A DNA stretch of 64,000 bases. It comes from Tagaea sp965279565. GTDB lineage: Bacteria; Pseudomonadota; Alphaproteobacteria; CACIAM-22H2. This document shows, piece after piece, positions 36,891 through 44,323 of the stretch. The notes under the pieces are model-generated. The model made no database searches. It was not told the DNA's origin and saw only the letters and a list, made by a program, of their open reading frames with translations. The position numbers were made by a program, and so were the translations under genes. The DNA lies in the NCBI GenBank assembly GCA_965279565.1, contig OZ257249.1:2046001-2110000 (forward strand). Direction: 5' to 3'. Every line of letters starts with the position of its first letter. Within the stretch, counting starts at the first letter, position 1.

Positions 36891-37858
36891 GCGGCGCGTT
36901 CAAGATCCGCAAGGCGGCCCCGGGCGACATGCCGTCCGTCTTCCGCCTCGTGCACGCGCTCGCCGTGTTCGAGAAGCTGGCCGACCGCATGACGGCCACC
37001 CAGGCCGACCTGCACGAAGCGCTGTTTAGCACCACCCCGCGCATCGAGGCGGCCCTTGCCGAGCTTCCCGACGGGCGTGCCGTCGGCATCGCGATCTTCT
37101 ACGAGAATTTCGCGACATTCACGTGCTCGCGCGGCCTGTATCTGGAAGACCTGTTCGTCGAGGAGTCCGCGCGCGGTCTCGGTATCGGCAAGGCGCTGAT
37201 CGCGTGGGGGGCGGGACTGGCGACGACGCGCGGCTGTGCGCGCTACCAGTGGGTCGTGCTCGACTGGAATTCGCCGGCCCGCGATTTCTATCGTGCGCTC
37301 GGCGCCGAGGAAACGCCGCAATGGATCGGCGTGCGCGTGTCGGGCGAAGCGCTGAAGCGGCTCGCCGACGGCGTGTCGCCCGCACCATCGCCGCCCGCCG
37401 ATCCGTCGCTCGCGGTCGACTCGCGCGCGGTCCCGGTGCGCGCGAAGCGCTCGGCCTATCCCGAGCCGTTCTATTCGCGCATGGCCGGGCGCGAGAAGCG
37501 CGTGCTCGGCGACCTGTTCGGGCTGAAGAATTTCGGCATCAATCTCGTGACTGTGGCACCCGGCGGGGAATCCGCACTGCTCCACCGCCACGGCCGGCAG
37601 GACGAGTTCGTCTATGTCGTGTCGGGCACGCCCACGCTGGTCACCGACAAGGGCGAGGTGCAGTTGCACCCCGGCATGTGCGCCGGATTCCCGGCGGGCG
37701 GACATGCGCACCAGGTCGTCAACCGTTCGGCCGGCGAGGCGGTCTATCTCGAGATCGGCGACCGCACGCCGGGCGACAGTGTGGAATATCCGGTCGACGA
37801 CCTGCAGGCGACGCTCGGCCCGGACGGGGGCTGGGTGTTCGGCCCGAAGGATCGCTAG
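36887..37858 (+). CDS. Two-domain protein: GNAT acetyltransferase fused to a cupin
   Basis: A single 323-residue frame with two domains. Residues 1-160 are a GNAT of the diamine-acetyltransferase type (FYENFATFTCSRGLYLEDLF; ARGLGIGKALI; WNSPARDFYRALGA). After a Pro-rich linker (about 165-185) residues 200-320 form a cupin with the metal-binding pattern HRHGRQDEFVYVVSG and a downstream GHAHQVVN. No frameshift separates the parts. The cupin could bind a metal or sense a sugar or amino ligand for the acetyltransferase. It ends in a CTAG overlap with the opposing YkuD gene. Confidence 0.82.
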   Translation: MSGAFKIRKAAPGDMPSVFRLVHALAVFEKLADRMTATQADLHEALFSTTPRIEAALAELPDGRAVGIAIFYENFATFTCSRGLYLEDLFVEESARGLGIGKALIAWGAGLATTRGCARYQWVVLDWNSPARDFYRALGAEETPQWIGVRVSGEALKRLADGVSPAPSPPADPSLAVDSRAVPVRAKRSAYPEPFYSRMAGREKRVLGDLFGLKNFGINLVTVAPGGESALLHRHGRQDEFVYVVSGTPTLVTDKGEVQLHPGMCAGFPAGGHAHQVVNRSAGEAVYLEIGDRTPGDSVEYPVDDLQATLGPDGGWVFGPKDR

Positions 37859-38358
37859 CGCACGATCTCGATCTCGGGCGACGGGCCGAGCAGGGCGAGC
37901 ATTTCCAGCAGGTCGTCGCGCGCGAGCGCCACGCAGCCGGCGGTCGGCCGGTAGCCCTCGCGCGCCACATGCAGGAAAATGGCGCTGCCGCGCCCCGGGA
38001 CAATGGGGTCGTCGTTGAATCCCAGCGGCACGACGATGTCGTAGACATGGTCGGCGCGCATCAGGCGCTCGGGATGGTCCGGAACGTCGATCCGCCGCAA
38101 CGTGTTGTACGAAGGCGAGGCCGGATCGTCGTCCCACACCATGTCGGGCGCTATGGCCGCGAACGCGAGCGGGCCCGGCGGGCGGGCGAACCGGTCGGCG
38201 CGCCAGAATCCGTCGCGCAGCTTCCAGATGCCGGCCGGCGTCGCGCCGTCGCCTTCGCGCTTGGCCCCGGCCGCGACGACTCCGCCCTTGCCGATGGCGC
38301 ATCGCCATTGCCGCCTGCCGAACGACGCCGTCCCGTTGCCGACGATGATGCGGTCCAT
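37855..38358 (-). CDS. YkuD-domain L,D-transpeptidase-like protein
   Basis: A 167-residue protein dominated by a YkuD domain. The active-site block FLHVAREGYRPTAGCVALAR contains the catalytic His and Cys, and EGDGATPAGIWKLRDGFW is the N-terminal family landmark. No signal peptide or membrane segment is visible, unlike the secreted L,D-transpeptidases that cross-link peptidoglycan. It could be exported by another route or act in the cytoplasm. It is divergent from serC. Confidence 0.83.
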   Translation of the reverse strand: MDRIIVGNGTASFGRRQWRCAIGKGGVVAAGAKREGDGATPAGIWKLRDGFWRADRFARPPGPLAFAAIAPDMVWDDDPASPSYNTLRRIDVPDHPERLMRADHVYDIVVPLGFNDDPIVPGRGSAIFLHVAREGYRPTAGCVALARDDLLEMLALLGPSPEIEIVR

Positions 38359-38413
38359 GCCCCCATCCTACGCCAGCCGCGACGAAGGGTCGCGCGGTGT
38401 CATAATTTTGTGG

Positions 38414-38442
38414 TTGCGCGTGCCCGGCCGACTCCCTAAAAG
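38414..38442 (+). promoter_or_regulatory. Candidate serC promoter
   Basis: TTGCGC at 38414-38419 and TAAAAG at 38437-38442 are 17 bases apart. The transcript would begin near 38449, at the start of the leader hairpins. Confidence 0.45.
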
Positions 38443-38499
38443 CGGCCCCGGGCCAGGACCTCCCAACGGGTCCCGGCTCTTCTGAAAGGAAGAGCTCAA
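38443..38499 (+). promoter_or_regulatory. serC-type leader RNA
   Basis: Two consecutive hairpins fill the region directly before the serC start. One is a GC stem with GGACC paired to GGTCC around CCGGGCC/CCCGG. The second is a perfect 7-base stem GCTCTTC-GAAGAGC with loop TGAAAG that contains the ribosome-binding AAAGGAAG. This matches in position and layout the serC motif known from alphaproteobacteria. The second stem would hide the ribosome site. Confidence 0.6.
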
Positions 38500-39666
38500 A
38501 TGACAAAACCGACCACGCGTCCCAATTGCGCCAATTTTTCGTCCGGTCCCTGCGCCAAGCGCCCCGGATGGTCCCTCGAACAGCTTAAAGACGCCGCTCT
38601 CGGGCGTTCGCACCGCTCGAAGCTCGGCAAGGCCAAGCTCCTCGACGTGATCGAACGCACGCGCCGCGTGCTCGGCATTCCTGCCGACTACCGCATCGGC
38701 ATCGTGCCGGCGTCGGACACGGGTGCGGTCGAGATGGCGATGTGGTCGCTGCTCGGGCCCCGCGGCGTGGACCTGCTGACATGGGAATCCTTCGGGGCGG
38801 GCTGGGTGACGGATGCCGTCAAGCAGCTGAAGCTGAAAGACACGCGCACGCTGGAAGCCGGCTACGGCAAGCTGCCCGACCTCAAGTCCGTCAATTTCGA
38901 CAACGACGTGCTGTTCACGTGGAACGGCACCACGTCGGGCGTGCGCGTCCCGAACGGCGACTGGATCCCGGCAGACCGCAAGGGCCTGACGATCTGCGAC
39001 GCCACGTCGGCGACCTTCGCGATGCGCCTGCCGTGGGACAAGCTCGATGTGACCACGTGGTCCTGGCAGAAGGTGCTCGGCGGCGAAGGCCAGCACGGCA
39101 TGCTGGTGCTCAGCCCGCGCGCGGTCGAACGCCTCACCACGTACAATCCGCCCTGGCCGATGCCCAAGCTCTTCCGCCTCACGCAGGGCGGCAAGCTGAT
39201 CGAGGGCGTGTTCAAGGGCGAGACGATCAACACGCCGTCGATGCTGGCGGTCGAGGACGCGCTCGACGGCCTGATCTGGGCCGAGAAGGTCGGCGGCCTC
39301 GACGCGCTCGTCGCGCGCTCGGAAAAGAACCTCGCCGCGATCGAGGCGTGGGCCGCGAAGACGCCGTGGGTCGGCTTCCTCGCCGCCGACAAGGCGATCC
39401 GCTCCTGCACGTCGGTGTGCCTGGTCATCAACGATCCGGCGGTCGCGGCACTCGATGCCGACGGCAAGGCCGCCTTCTCGAAGAAGATGGTGGCGCTGCT
39501 GGAAGCCGAGAAGGTCGCCTACGACATCGACGCCTACCGCGACGCACCGCCGGGACTTCGCATCTGGGCGGGCGCCACGGTCGAGACGTCCGATCTCGAG
39601 GCGCTGTTCGGCTGGCTCGAATGGGCCTTCGCCGAAGCCAAGTCCGGTCTCGCCAAGGCCGCCTGA
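38500..39666 (+). CDS. serC: Phosphoserine aminotransferase
   Basis: This 388-residue PLP enzyme converts 3-phosphohydroxypyruvate to phosphoserine (and acts in pyridoxal synthesis in bacteria with pdxB). It is the alphaproteobacterial subtype with the start TKPTTRPNCANFSSGPCAKR. The PLP Lys is residue 191 in TTWSWQKVLGGEG. It forms a serine operon with serA 52 bases downstream and is preceded by the serC-type leader hairpins. Confidence 0.95.
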   Translation: MTKPTTRPNCANFSSGPCAKRPGWSLEQLKDAALGRSHRSKLGKAKLLDVIERTRRVLGIPADYRIGIVPASDTGAVEMAMWSLLGPRGVDLLTWESFGAGWVTDAVKQLKLKDTRTLEAGYGKLPDLKSVNFDNDVLFTWNGTTSGVRVPNGDWIPADRKGLTICDATSATFAMRLPWDKLDVTTWSWQKVLGGEGQHGMLVLSPRAVERLTTYNPPWPMPKLFRLTQGGKLIEGVFKGETINTPSMLAVEDALDGLIWAEKVGGLDALVARSEKNLAAIEAWAAKTPWVGFLAADKAIRSCTSVCLVINDPAVAALDADGKAAFSKKMVALLEAEKVAYDIDAYRDAPPGLRIWAGATVETSDLEALFGWLEWAFAEAKSGLAKAA

Positions 39667-39718
39667 TCCTTTCCGTTCCGTCCTTTCGACGCGCGGCTTC
39701 CCGCGCGAGGAGTATCAC

Positions 39719-41296
39719 ATGCCCAAGGTCCTCATCTCCGACGCCCTCAGCCCCCGCGCCGTCGACATCTTCAAGGAGCGCGGCATCGAGACCGACATGA
39801 AGGTCGGCCTCAAGCCCGACGAGCTGAAGGCGATCATCGGCAACTACGACGGTCTCGCGATCCGCTCGGCCACGAAGGCGACCGCCGACCTGCTTTCGGC
39901 CGCCACGCACCTGAAGGTGATCGGGCGCGCAGGTATCGGCGTCGACAACGTCGACGTGCCGGCCGCCACCGCGCGCGGCATCGTCGTGATGAACACGCCG
40001 TTCGGAAACTCGATCACGACCGCCGAGCACGCCATCGCCATGATGATGGCGCTCGCCCGCCAGCTTCCCGCCGCCGACAAGTCGACGCAGGCCGGCAAGT
40101 GGGAGAAGAACCGCTTCATGGGCGTGGAAGTGGCCGGCAAGACGCTGGGCCTGATCGGGGCCGGCAATATCGGCTCGATCGTCGCCGACCGCGCGCACGG
40201 CCTGAAGATGAAGGTCGTCGCGTACGATCCGTTCCTGTCGGTCGAGCGCGCGCAGGCGCTGGGCATCGAGAAGGTCGATCTCGACACGCTGCTGGCACGC
40301 GCCGATTTCATCACGCTGCACACGCCGCTGACCGAGCAGACCAAGAACATCCTCGACGCCAAGGCGCTGGCCAAGACCAAGAAGGGCGTGCGCATCGTCA
40401 ATTGCGCGCGCGGCGGACTGATCGTGGAAGCCGACCTGAAGGTGGCCCTCGACAGCGGGCAGGTCGCCGGTGCGGCCCTCGACGTGTTCCTGACGGAACC
40501 GGCGAAGGAGAACCCGCTCTTCGGGCGCGACGACGTGATCTGCACGCCGCATCTGGGTGCCGCGACCAGCGAGGCGCAGGAGAACGTGGCGCTGCAGGTG
40601 GCCGAGCAGATGGCGGACTACCTGCTGACCGGTGCCGTGACGAACGCCGTCAACATGCCGTCGGTCTCGGCCGAGGATGCGCCCAAGCTGATGCCGTACA
40701 TGCAGCTCGCGACGAACCTGGGTTCGTATCTGGGCCAGCTCCAGGACGAGAACGTCAAGTCGCTGTCGATCGAATACGAGGGGGCCGTCGCCAACCTCAA
40801 CACCAAGCCGCTGACGGCCTGCGTGCTGGCGGGCTTCCTCGGCGCGCAGCTCGAAAGCGTCAACACGGTCTCGGCCCCCGCCGTCGCGCGCGAGCGCGGC
40901 CTCGCCTTCACCGACATGCGCCACGACCGCGCGTCGGACTATCCCACGCTGATCCGCGTGACGGTCGTCTCGGAAGGCAACGTGCGCCAGATCGCGGGCT
41001 CGCTGTTCGGCAACCTCAAGCCGCGCATCGTCGAGATCGCCGAGGTGCCGCTGGAAGCCGAGTTCATGCCGCACATGCTCTATGTGCGAAACCAGGACAA
41101 GCCGGGCTTCATCGGCTCGATCGGCCGGCTGCTGGGCGATGCGGCCATCAACATCGCGTCCTTCAACCTGGGCCGCCAGACGCGCGGCGGCGAGGCGATC
41201 TGCCTCATCGCCGTCGACCAGCCGATCGGCGAAAGCATCCTCGCCAAGGTCCGCGCTTTGCCGCAGGTTTTGCGCGCAAGGGCGCTGACGTTCTGA
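39719..41296 (+). CDS. serA: D-3-phosphoglycerate dehydrogenase
   Basis: A 525-residue long-form (type I) dehydrogenase catalysing the first step of serine synthesis. The NAD-binding turn GLIGAGNIGSIVADRA lies near residue 145. Catalytic residues are in NCARGGLI and the HLGAATSEAQ His. The extended part has the allosteric substrate-binding domain and a C-terminal ACT domain (MLYVRNQDKPGFIGSIGRLL). The ATG at 39719 follows a GCGAGGAG ribosome site. The stop is immediately followed by the large inverted-repeat element. Confidence 0.96.
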   Translation: MPKVLISDALSPRAVDIFKERGIETDMKVGLKPDELKAIIGNYDGLAIRSATKATADLLSAATHLKVIGRAGIGVDNVDVPAATARGIVVMNTPFGNSITTAEHAIAMMMALARQLPAADKSTQAGKWEKNRFMGVEVAGKTLGLIGAGNIGSIVADRAHGLKMKVVAYDPFLSVERAQALGIEKVDLDTLLARADFITLHTPLTEQTKNILDAKALAKTKKGVRIVNCARGGLIVEADLKVALDSGQVAGAALDVFLTEPAKENPLFGRDDVICTPHLGAATSEAQENVALQVAEQMADYLLTGAVTNAVNMPSVSAEDAPKLMPYMQLATNLGSYLGQLQDENVKSLSIEYEGAVANLNTKPLTACVLAGFLGAQLESVNTVSAPAVARERGLAFTDMRHDRASDYPTLIRVTVVSEGNVRQIAGSLFGNLKPRIVEIAEVPLEAEFMPHMLYVRNQDKPGFIGSIGRLLGDAAINIASFNLGRQTRGGEAICLIAVDQPIGESILAKVRALPQVLRARALTF

Positions 41297-41433
41297 CCCT
41301 CACCCCGCAACGTATACGTTGCGCCTCTCCCGCAAGGGGAGAGGGGACTAGAGCTGTGGTGATGCGCACACCGTGTGTCCGCTTCAACGGTGTGATTCCC
41401 TCTCCCCTTGCGGGAGAGGGTTAGGGTGAGGGG
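41297..41433. repeat. Large inverted-repeat element (REP-like), copy 2
   Basis: Left arm CCCTCACCCC (41297-41306) and an inverted right arm ending at GGGTGAGGGG (about 41433) frame two nested stems CCTCTCCC/GGGAGAGG. An insertion containing the 16-base palindrome GCAACGTATACGTTGC lies at 41307-41322. It is related to the element at 25630-25728 and begins on the base after the serA stop. Arms and cores are shared, while the inner parts differ. Confidence 0.7.
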
Positions 41434-41473
41434 ACTGTTTGAGGGTGATTTCCCGCTAGCAATCTAAACCAAA

Positions 41474-41492
41474 TTATCCTATACTAGGATAA
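41474..41492. promoter_or_regulatory. 19-base perfect palindrome, possible operator
   Basis: TTATCCTATACTAGGATAA is a perfect palindrome with a 3-base centre in the serA-hisZ gap. It is AT-rich compared with its surroundings and contains TATACT, which could act as a -10 box. No matching site was noticed elsewhere in the window. Confidence 0.4.
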
Positions 41493-41530
41493 TGAACAGG
41501 TTTTGTAGCACAGCCCCCGATCTTGGCCAT

Positions 41531-41737
41531 GTTGACGGCATGAAATTCACGTCAACCGTCAACCCGCTTGTAGGGTTTCCGAGCAAGTTCAGGATATTGC
41601 GAGGGGGGTCCGCAAGTTTTCGTCAACATCCGTCAACAACGGTCAACAAGCCCGTCAACCGGGTTTTCGGTTGGCTTGGGGCCGCAAAAACGGCTAATCA
41701 GGCGCGAACCCGTGCGGGGTTCCCACGGGGATTCGAA
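41531..41737. other. Candidate fossil attachment site: GTCAAC repeats plus tRNA-like core
   Basis: The 440-base gap between serA and hisZ holds the inverted-repeat element, the palindrome above, and this block. GTCAAC occurs at 41551, 41558, 41622, 41632, 41642 and 41654, with its complement at 41531. Three copies are spaced exactly 10 bases apart. At 41722-41737 the 16 bases CCCACGGGGATTCGAA are identical, in reverse complement, to the T-arm/acceptor part of the tRNA-Glu gene at 52909-52924. Phased short repeats beside a tRNA-end core are the layout of integrase arm sites next to an att core. An 82-codon frame here (41492-41740) was not called a gene. Confidence 0.45.
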
Positions 41738-42891
41738 TGAACGAACTCGTCACTCGGGCGCTGCTGCCCGCCGGCCTGCGCGATGCCCTGCCGCCCGAGG
41801 CGGACCAGGAAGCCGAAATCGTCTGGCGCGTGACGCAGGTCTTCGCGCGTTTCGGCTATAGCCGCGTCAAGCCGCCGATGGTGGAGTTCGAGGAGTCGCT
41901 GCTCGCCGGCAGCCAGGCCGGCATGTCGCGCCACTGCTTCCGCCTGATGGATCCCGACAGCCAGCGCATGATGGCGCTGCGCGCCGACATGACGCCGCAG
42001 GTCGCGCGCATCGCCGCCACGCGCCTGAAGGGCGAGGCGCGCCCGCTGCGCCTTTCATATGCCGGCCAGGTCATGCGCGTGAAGGGCGACACGCTGCGCC
42101 CCGAGCGCCAGTTCGGCCAGGTGGGGGCCGAGCTGATCGGCGCCGACCAGGCCGCGGCCGACGCCGAGATCATCGCGATGTCGGCGACGGCGCTGGCGGA
42201 AGTAGGCGCGGCCAACGTGTCGGTCGATCTCGCCATTCCCTATCTCGTCCCCGCCATCATCGGCTGGAGCCAGGTGCCGCCCGACGTGGCCGCCGACCTG
42301 CGCGCCGCCCTCGACCGCAAGGATGCGGCCGCCGTCGTCGCGCGCGGCGGCAAGGTGGGCGCCTTGCTCGCCGGCCTGATCGCGGCGAGCGGCCCCGTGC
42401 CCGACGCGATCGCCAAGCTCGACGCGCTCGACCTGCCGCCGACGGCGCGCAAGGAAGTGGCGCGCCTCAAGGAAGCGGTCGCACTGCTGCATGCCGCATT
42501 GCCCGATCTCTCGCTGACCGTCGACGCGGTCGAGCGGCGCGGCTTCGAATACCAGAAGGGCCTGTCCTTCACGATCTTCGCGCGCGGCGTGCGCGGCGAA
42601 CTGGGGCGCGGCGGGCGCTATCTTGCCGGCGAGGATCTGATGGAAGGGGCGGGCGAGACCGCCACGGGCGTCACGCTCTTCACCGACACCGTCCTGCGCG
42701 CGATCCCGTTCCCCGAAACCGCCGCGCGCACCTATGCCGCGTTCGGCACGAAGCCGGCGACGCTCGCCGCCCTGCGTGCGGCGGGTACGCGCATCGTCCA
42801 GGGGCTCGCCCCGGTCGCCGACGAAAGTGCGGAAGCGCGCCGGCTCGGCTGCACGCATGTCCTTCGCGACGGCAAACCCGTCGCCCTTTAG
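41737..42891 (+). CDS. hisZ: ATP phosphoribosyltransferase regulatory subunit
   Basis: A 384-residue class II aminoacyl-tRNA-synthetase-like protein that binds short-form HisG and makes it histidine-sensitive. Motif 2-like RADMTPQVARIAATRL is present, as is GRGGRYLAGED near the end, while the anticodon-binding domain of true HisRS is missing. No hisG is in the window, but hisZ-purA is a usual pair. The ATG overlaps the att-like core, so the 5' context may be derived. The start was kept because it begins right at the conserved N-terminus. Confidence 0.92.
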   Translation: MNELVTRALLPAGLRDALPPEADQEAEIVWRVTQVFARFGYSRVKPPMVEFEESLLAGSQAGMSRHCFRLMDPDSQRMMALRADMTPQVARIAATRLKGEARPLRLSYAGQVMRVKGDTLRPERQFGQVGAELIGADQAAADAEIIAMSATALAEVGAANVSVDLAIPYLVPAIIGWSQVPPDVAADLRAALDRKDAAAVVARGGKVGALLAGLIAASGPVPDAIAKLDALDLPPTARKEVARLKEAVALLHAALPDLSLTVDAVERRGFEYQKGLSFTIFARGVRGELGRGGRYLAGEDLMEGAGETATGVTLFTDTVLRAIPFPETAARTYAAFGTKPATLAALRAAGTRIVQGLAPVADESAEARRLGCTHVLRDGKPVAL

Positions 42892-42902
42892 GGAAGAGAA
42901 AC

Positions 42903-44195
42903 ATGACCAACGTCACCGTCGTCGGCTCGCAGTGGGGCGATGAAGGAAAGGGCAAGATCGTCGACTGGCTGTCCGAGCGCGCGGAGATCGTCGTGCGCTT
43001 CCAGGGCGGGCACAATGCCGGCCACACGCTGGTCATCGACGGCGTCACGTACAAGCTTTCGCTGCTGCCTTCGGGCGTCGTGCGGCCGGGCAAGCTCGGC
43101 ATCATCGGCAACGGCGTGGTCGTCGATCCGTGGCACCTCGTCAAGGAGATCGCCTCGATCCGCGAGAAGGGTGTGGCGGTCGGGCCCGAGAACCTGCGCA
43201 TCGCCGAGAACGCGCCGCTGATCCTTCCGCTGCACGCCGAGATCGACAAGCTGCGCGAGGAAGCGCGCGGGGCCGGAAAGATCGGCACGACCGGGCGCGG
43301 CATCGGCCCGGCCTACGAGGACAAGGTCGCGCGGCGCGCGATCCGCGTGTGCGACCTCGCCGATCCGGAGACGCTGAAGGGCAAGATCGACGAGCTGCTG
43401 CGCCACCACGATGCGCTGCGCAAGGGGCTGGGCTTCCCGCCGGTCGACCGCAAGGCGCTGGAGAAGGCGCTGTCCGAGATCGCCCCGCAGATCCTTCCCT
43501 ATGTCGATCCGGTGTGGCCGTTCCTCGACGAGGCGTGCCGCAAGGGCAAGCGCATCCTGTTCGAGGGCGCGCAGGGCGCGTTGCTCGACGTCGACCACGG
43601 CACCTATCCGTTCGTCACGTCGTCGAACACGGTTTCCGCGCAGGCGGCGACCGGCTCGGGCGTGGGGCCGCAGAACACCGGCTTCGTGCTCGGCATCACC
43701 AAGGCCTACACGACGCGCGTGGGCTCCGGCCCGTTCCCGACCGAACTGACCGACGCGGTCGGCATCGGCCTTGGCGAGCGCGGCCACGAATTCGGCACCG
43801 TCACCGGCCGGCCGCGGCGCTGCGGCTGGTTCGACGCGGTCCTCGTGCGCCAGACCGTGCGCGTGGGCGGGCTTCGCGGGATCGCGCTGACGAAGCTCGA
43901 CGTGCTCGACGGCATGGATGAGTTGAAGGTGTGCGTGGGCTACGACATCGAGGGGCGCCGCTACGACCGGATGCCCGCCGCCCAGCACCTGCAGGCCAAG
44001 GCCAAGCCGATCTACGAGACGATGCGCGGCTGGAAGGAATCCACGCGCGGGGCGCGTTCGTTCGCCGAACTGCCGGCCGCCGCGATCAAGTACATCGTGC
44101 GTATCGAGGAACTGATCGGCTGCCGCGTGGCGATGCTGTCGACCAGCCCCGAGCGCAACGACACGATCCTCGTCGAGGATCCGTTCGCGGGCTGA
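42903..44195 (+). CDS. purA: Adenylosuccinate synthetase
   Basis: A 430-residue enzyme joining IMP and aspartate with GTP in AMP synthesis. The N-terminal VVGSQWGDEGKGKIVDWL is the GTP/IMP site with the catalytic Asp. GHNAGHTLVIDG, GTTGRGIGPAYEDK and the C-terminal TSPERNDTILVEDPF complete the family pattern. It follows hisZ by 11 bases with a GGGAAGAG ribosome site. Confidence 0.97.
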   Translation: MTNVTVVGSQWGDEGKGKIVDWLSERAEIVVRFQGGHNAGHTLVIDGVTYKLSLLPSGVVRPGKLGIIGNGVVVDPWHLVKEIASIREKGVAVGPENLRIAENAPLILPLHAEIDKLREEARGAGKIGTTGRGIGPAYEDKVARRAIRVCDLADPETLKGKIDELLRHHDALRKGLGFPPVDRKALEKALSEIAPQILPYVDPVWPFLDEACRKGKRILFEGAQGALLDVDHGTYPFVTSSNTVSAQAATGSGVGPQNTGFVLGITKAYTTRVGSGPFPTELTDAVGIGLGERGHEFGTVTGRPRRCGWFDAVLVRQTVRVGGLRGIALTKLDVLDGMDELKVCVGYDIEGRRYDRMPAAQHLQAKAKPIYETMRGWKESTRGARSFAELPAAAIKYIVRIEELIGCRVAMLSTSPERNDTILVEDPFAG

Positions 44196-44201
44196 GCCCG
44201 G

Positions 44202-44248
44202 TTTATCATTGTATGTCATTGTTTTTGTTAACGATTTCTTGAATCGTT
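44202..44248 (+). promoter_or_regulatory. Upstream region of pseudokinase cassette, copy 1
   Basis: Alignment with the copy 2 promoter places a weak -35 TTTATC at 44202-44207 and -10 TTGTTA at 44225-44230, 17 bases apart. The shared block GTTAACG(A/G)TTT followed by TTGAATC or TGAATCC spans the start region. An inverted repeat AACGATT-AATCGTT lies at 44230-44248. The 44196-44323 gap holds no gene. Confidence 0.35.
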
Positions 44249-44323
44249 CGCGGCACAGACTCGCGCGTCCTGGCCGGTTCCCCGCCCCGGGGAACCGCAA
44301 CGAGGGAGTGCAAGTGCCTGCGC

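Noticed and set aside
41551..41659. CRISPR-like repeat array
   Set aside because: The repeated unit is only six bases at 7- to 12-base spacing, with no spacers of constant length and no cas genes.
41492..41740. An 82-codon frame before hisZ, ending in an ATGA overlap with it
   Set aside because: It runs through the GTCAAC repeats and tRNA-like core, has no ribosome site and no recognisable motif. Treated as part of the att-like region.
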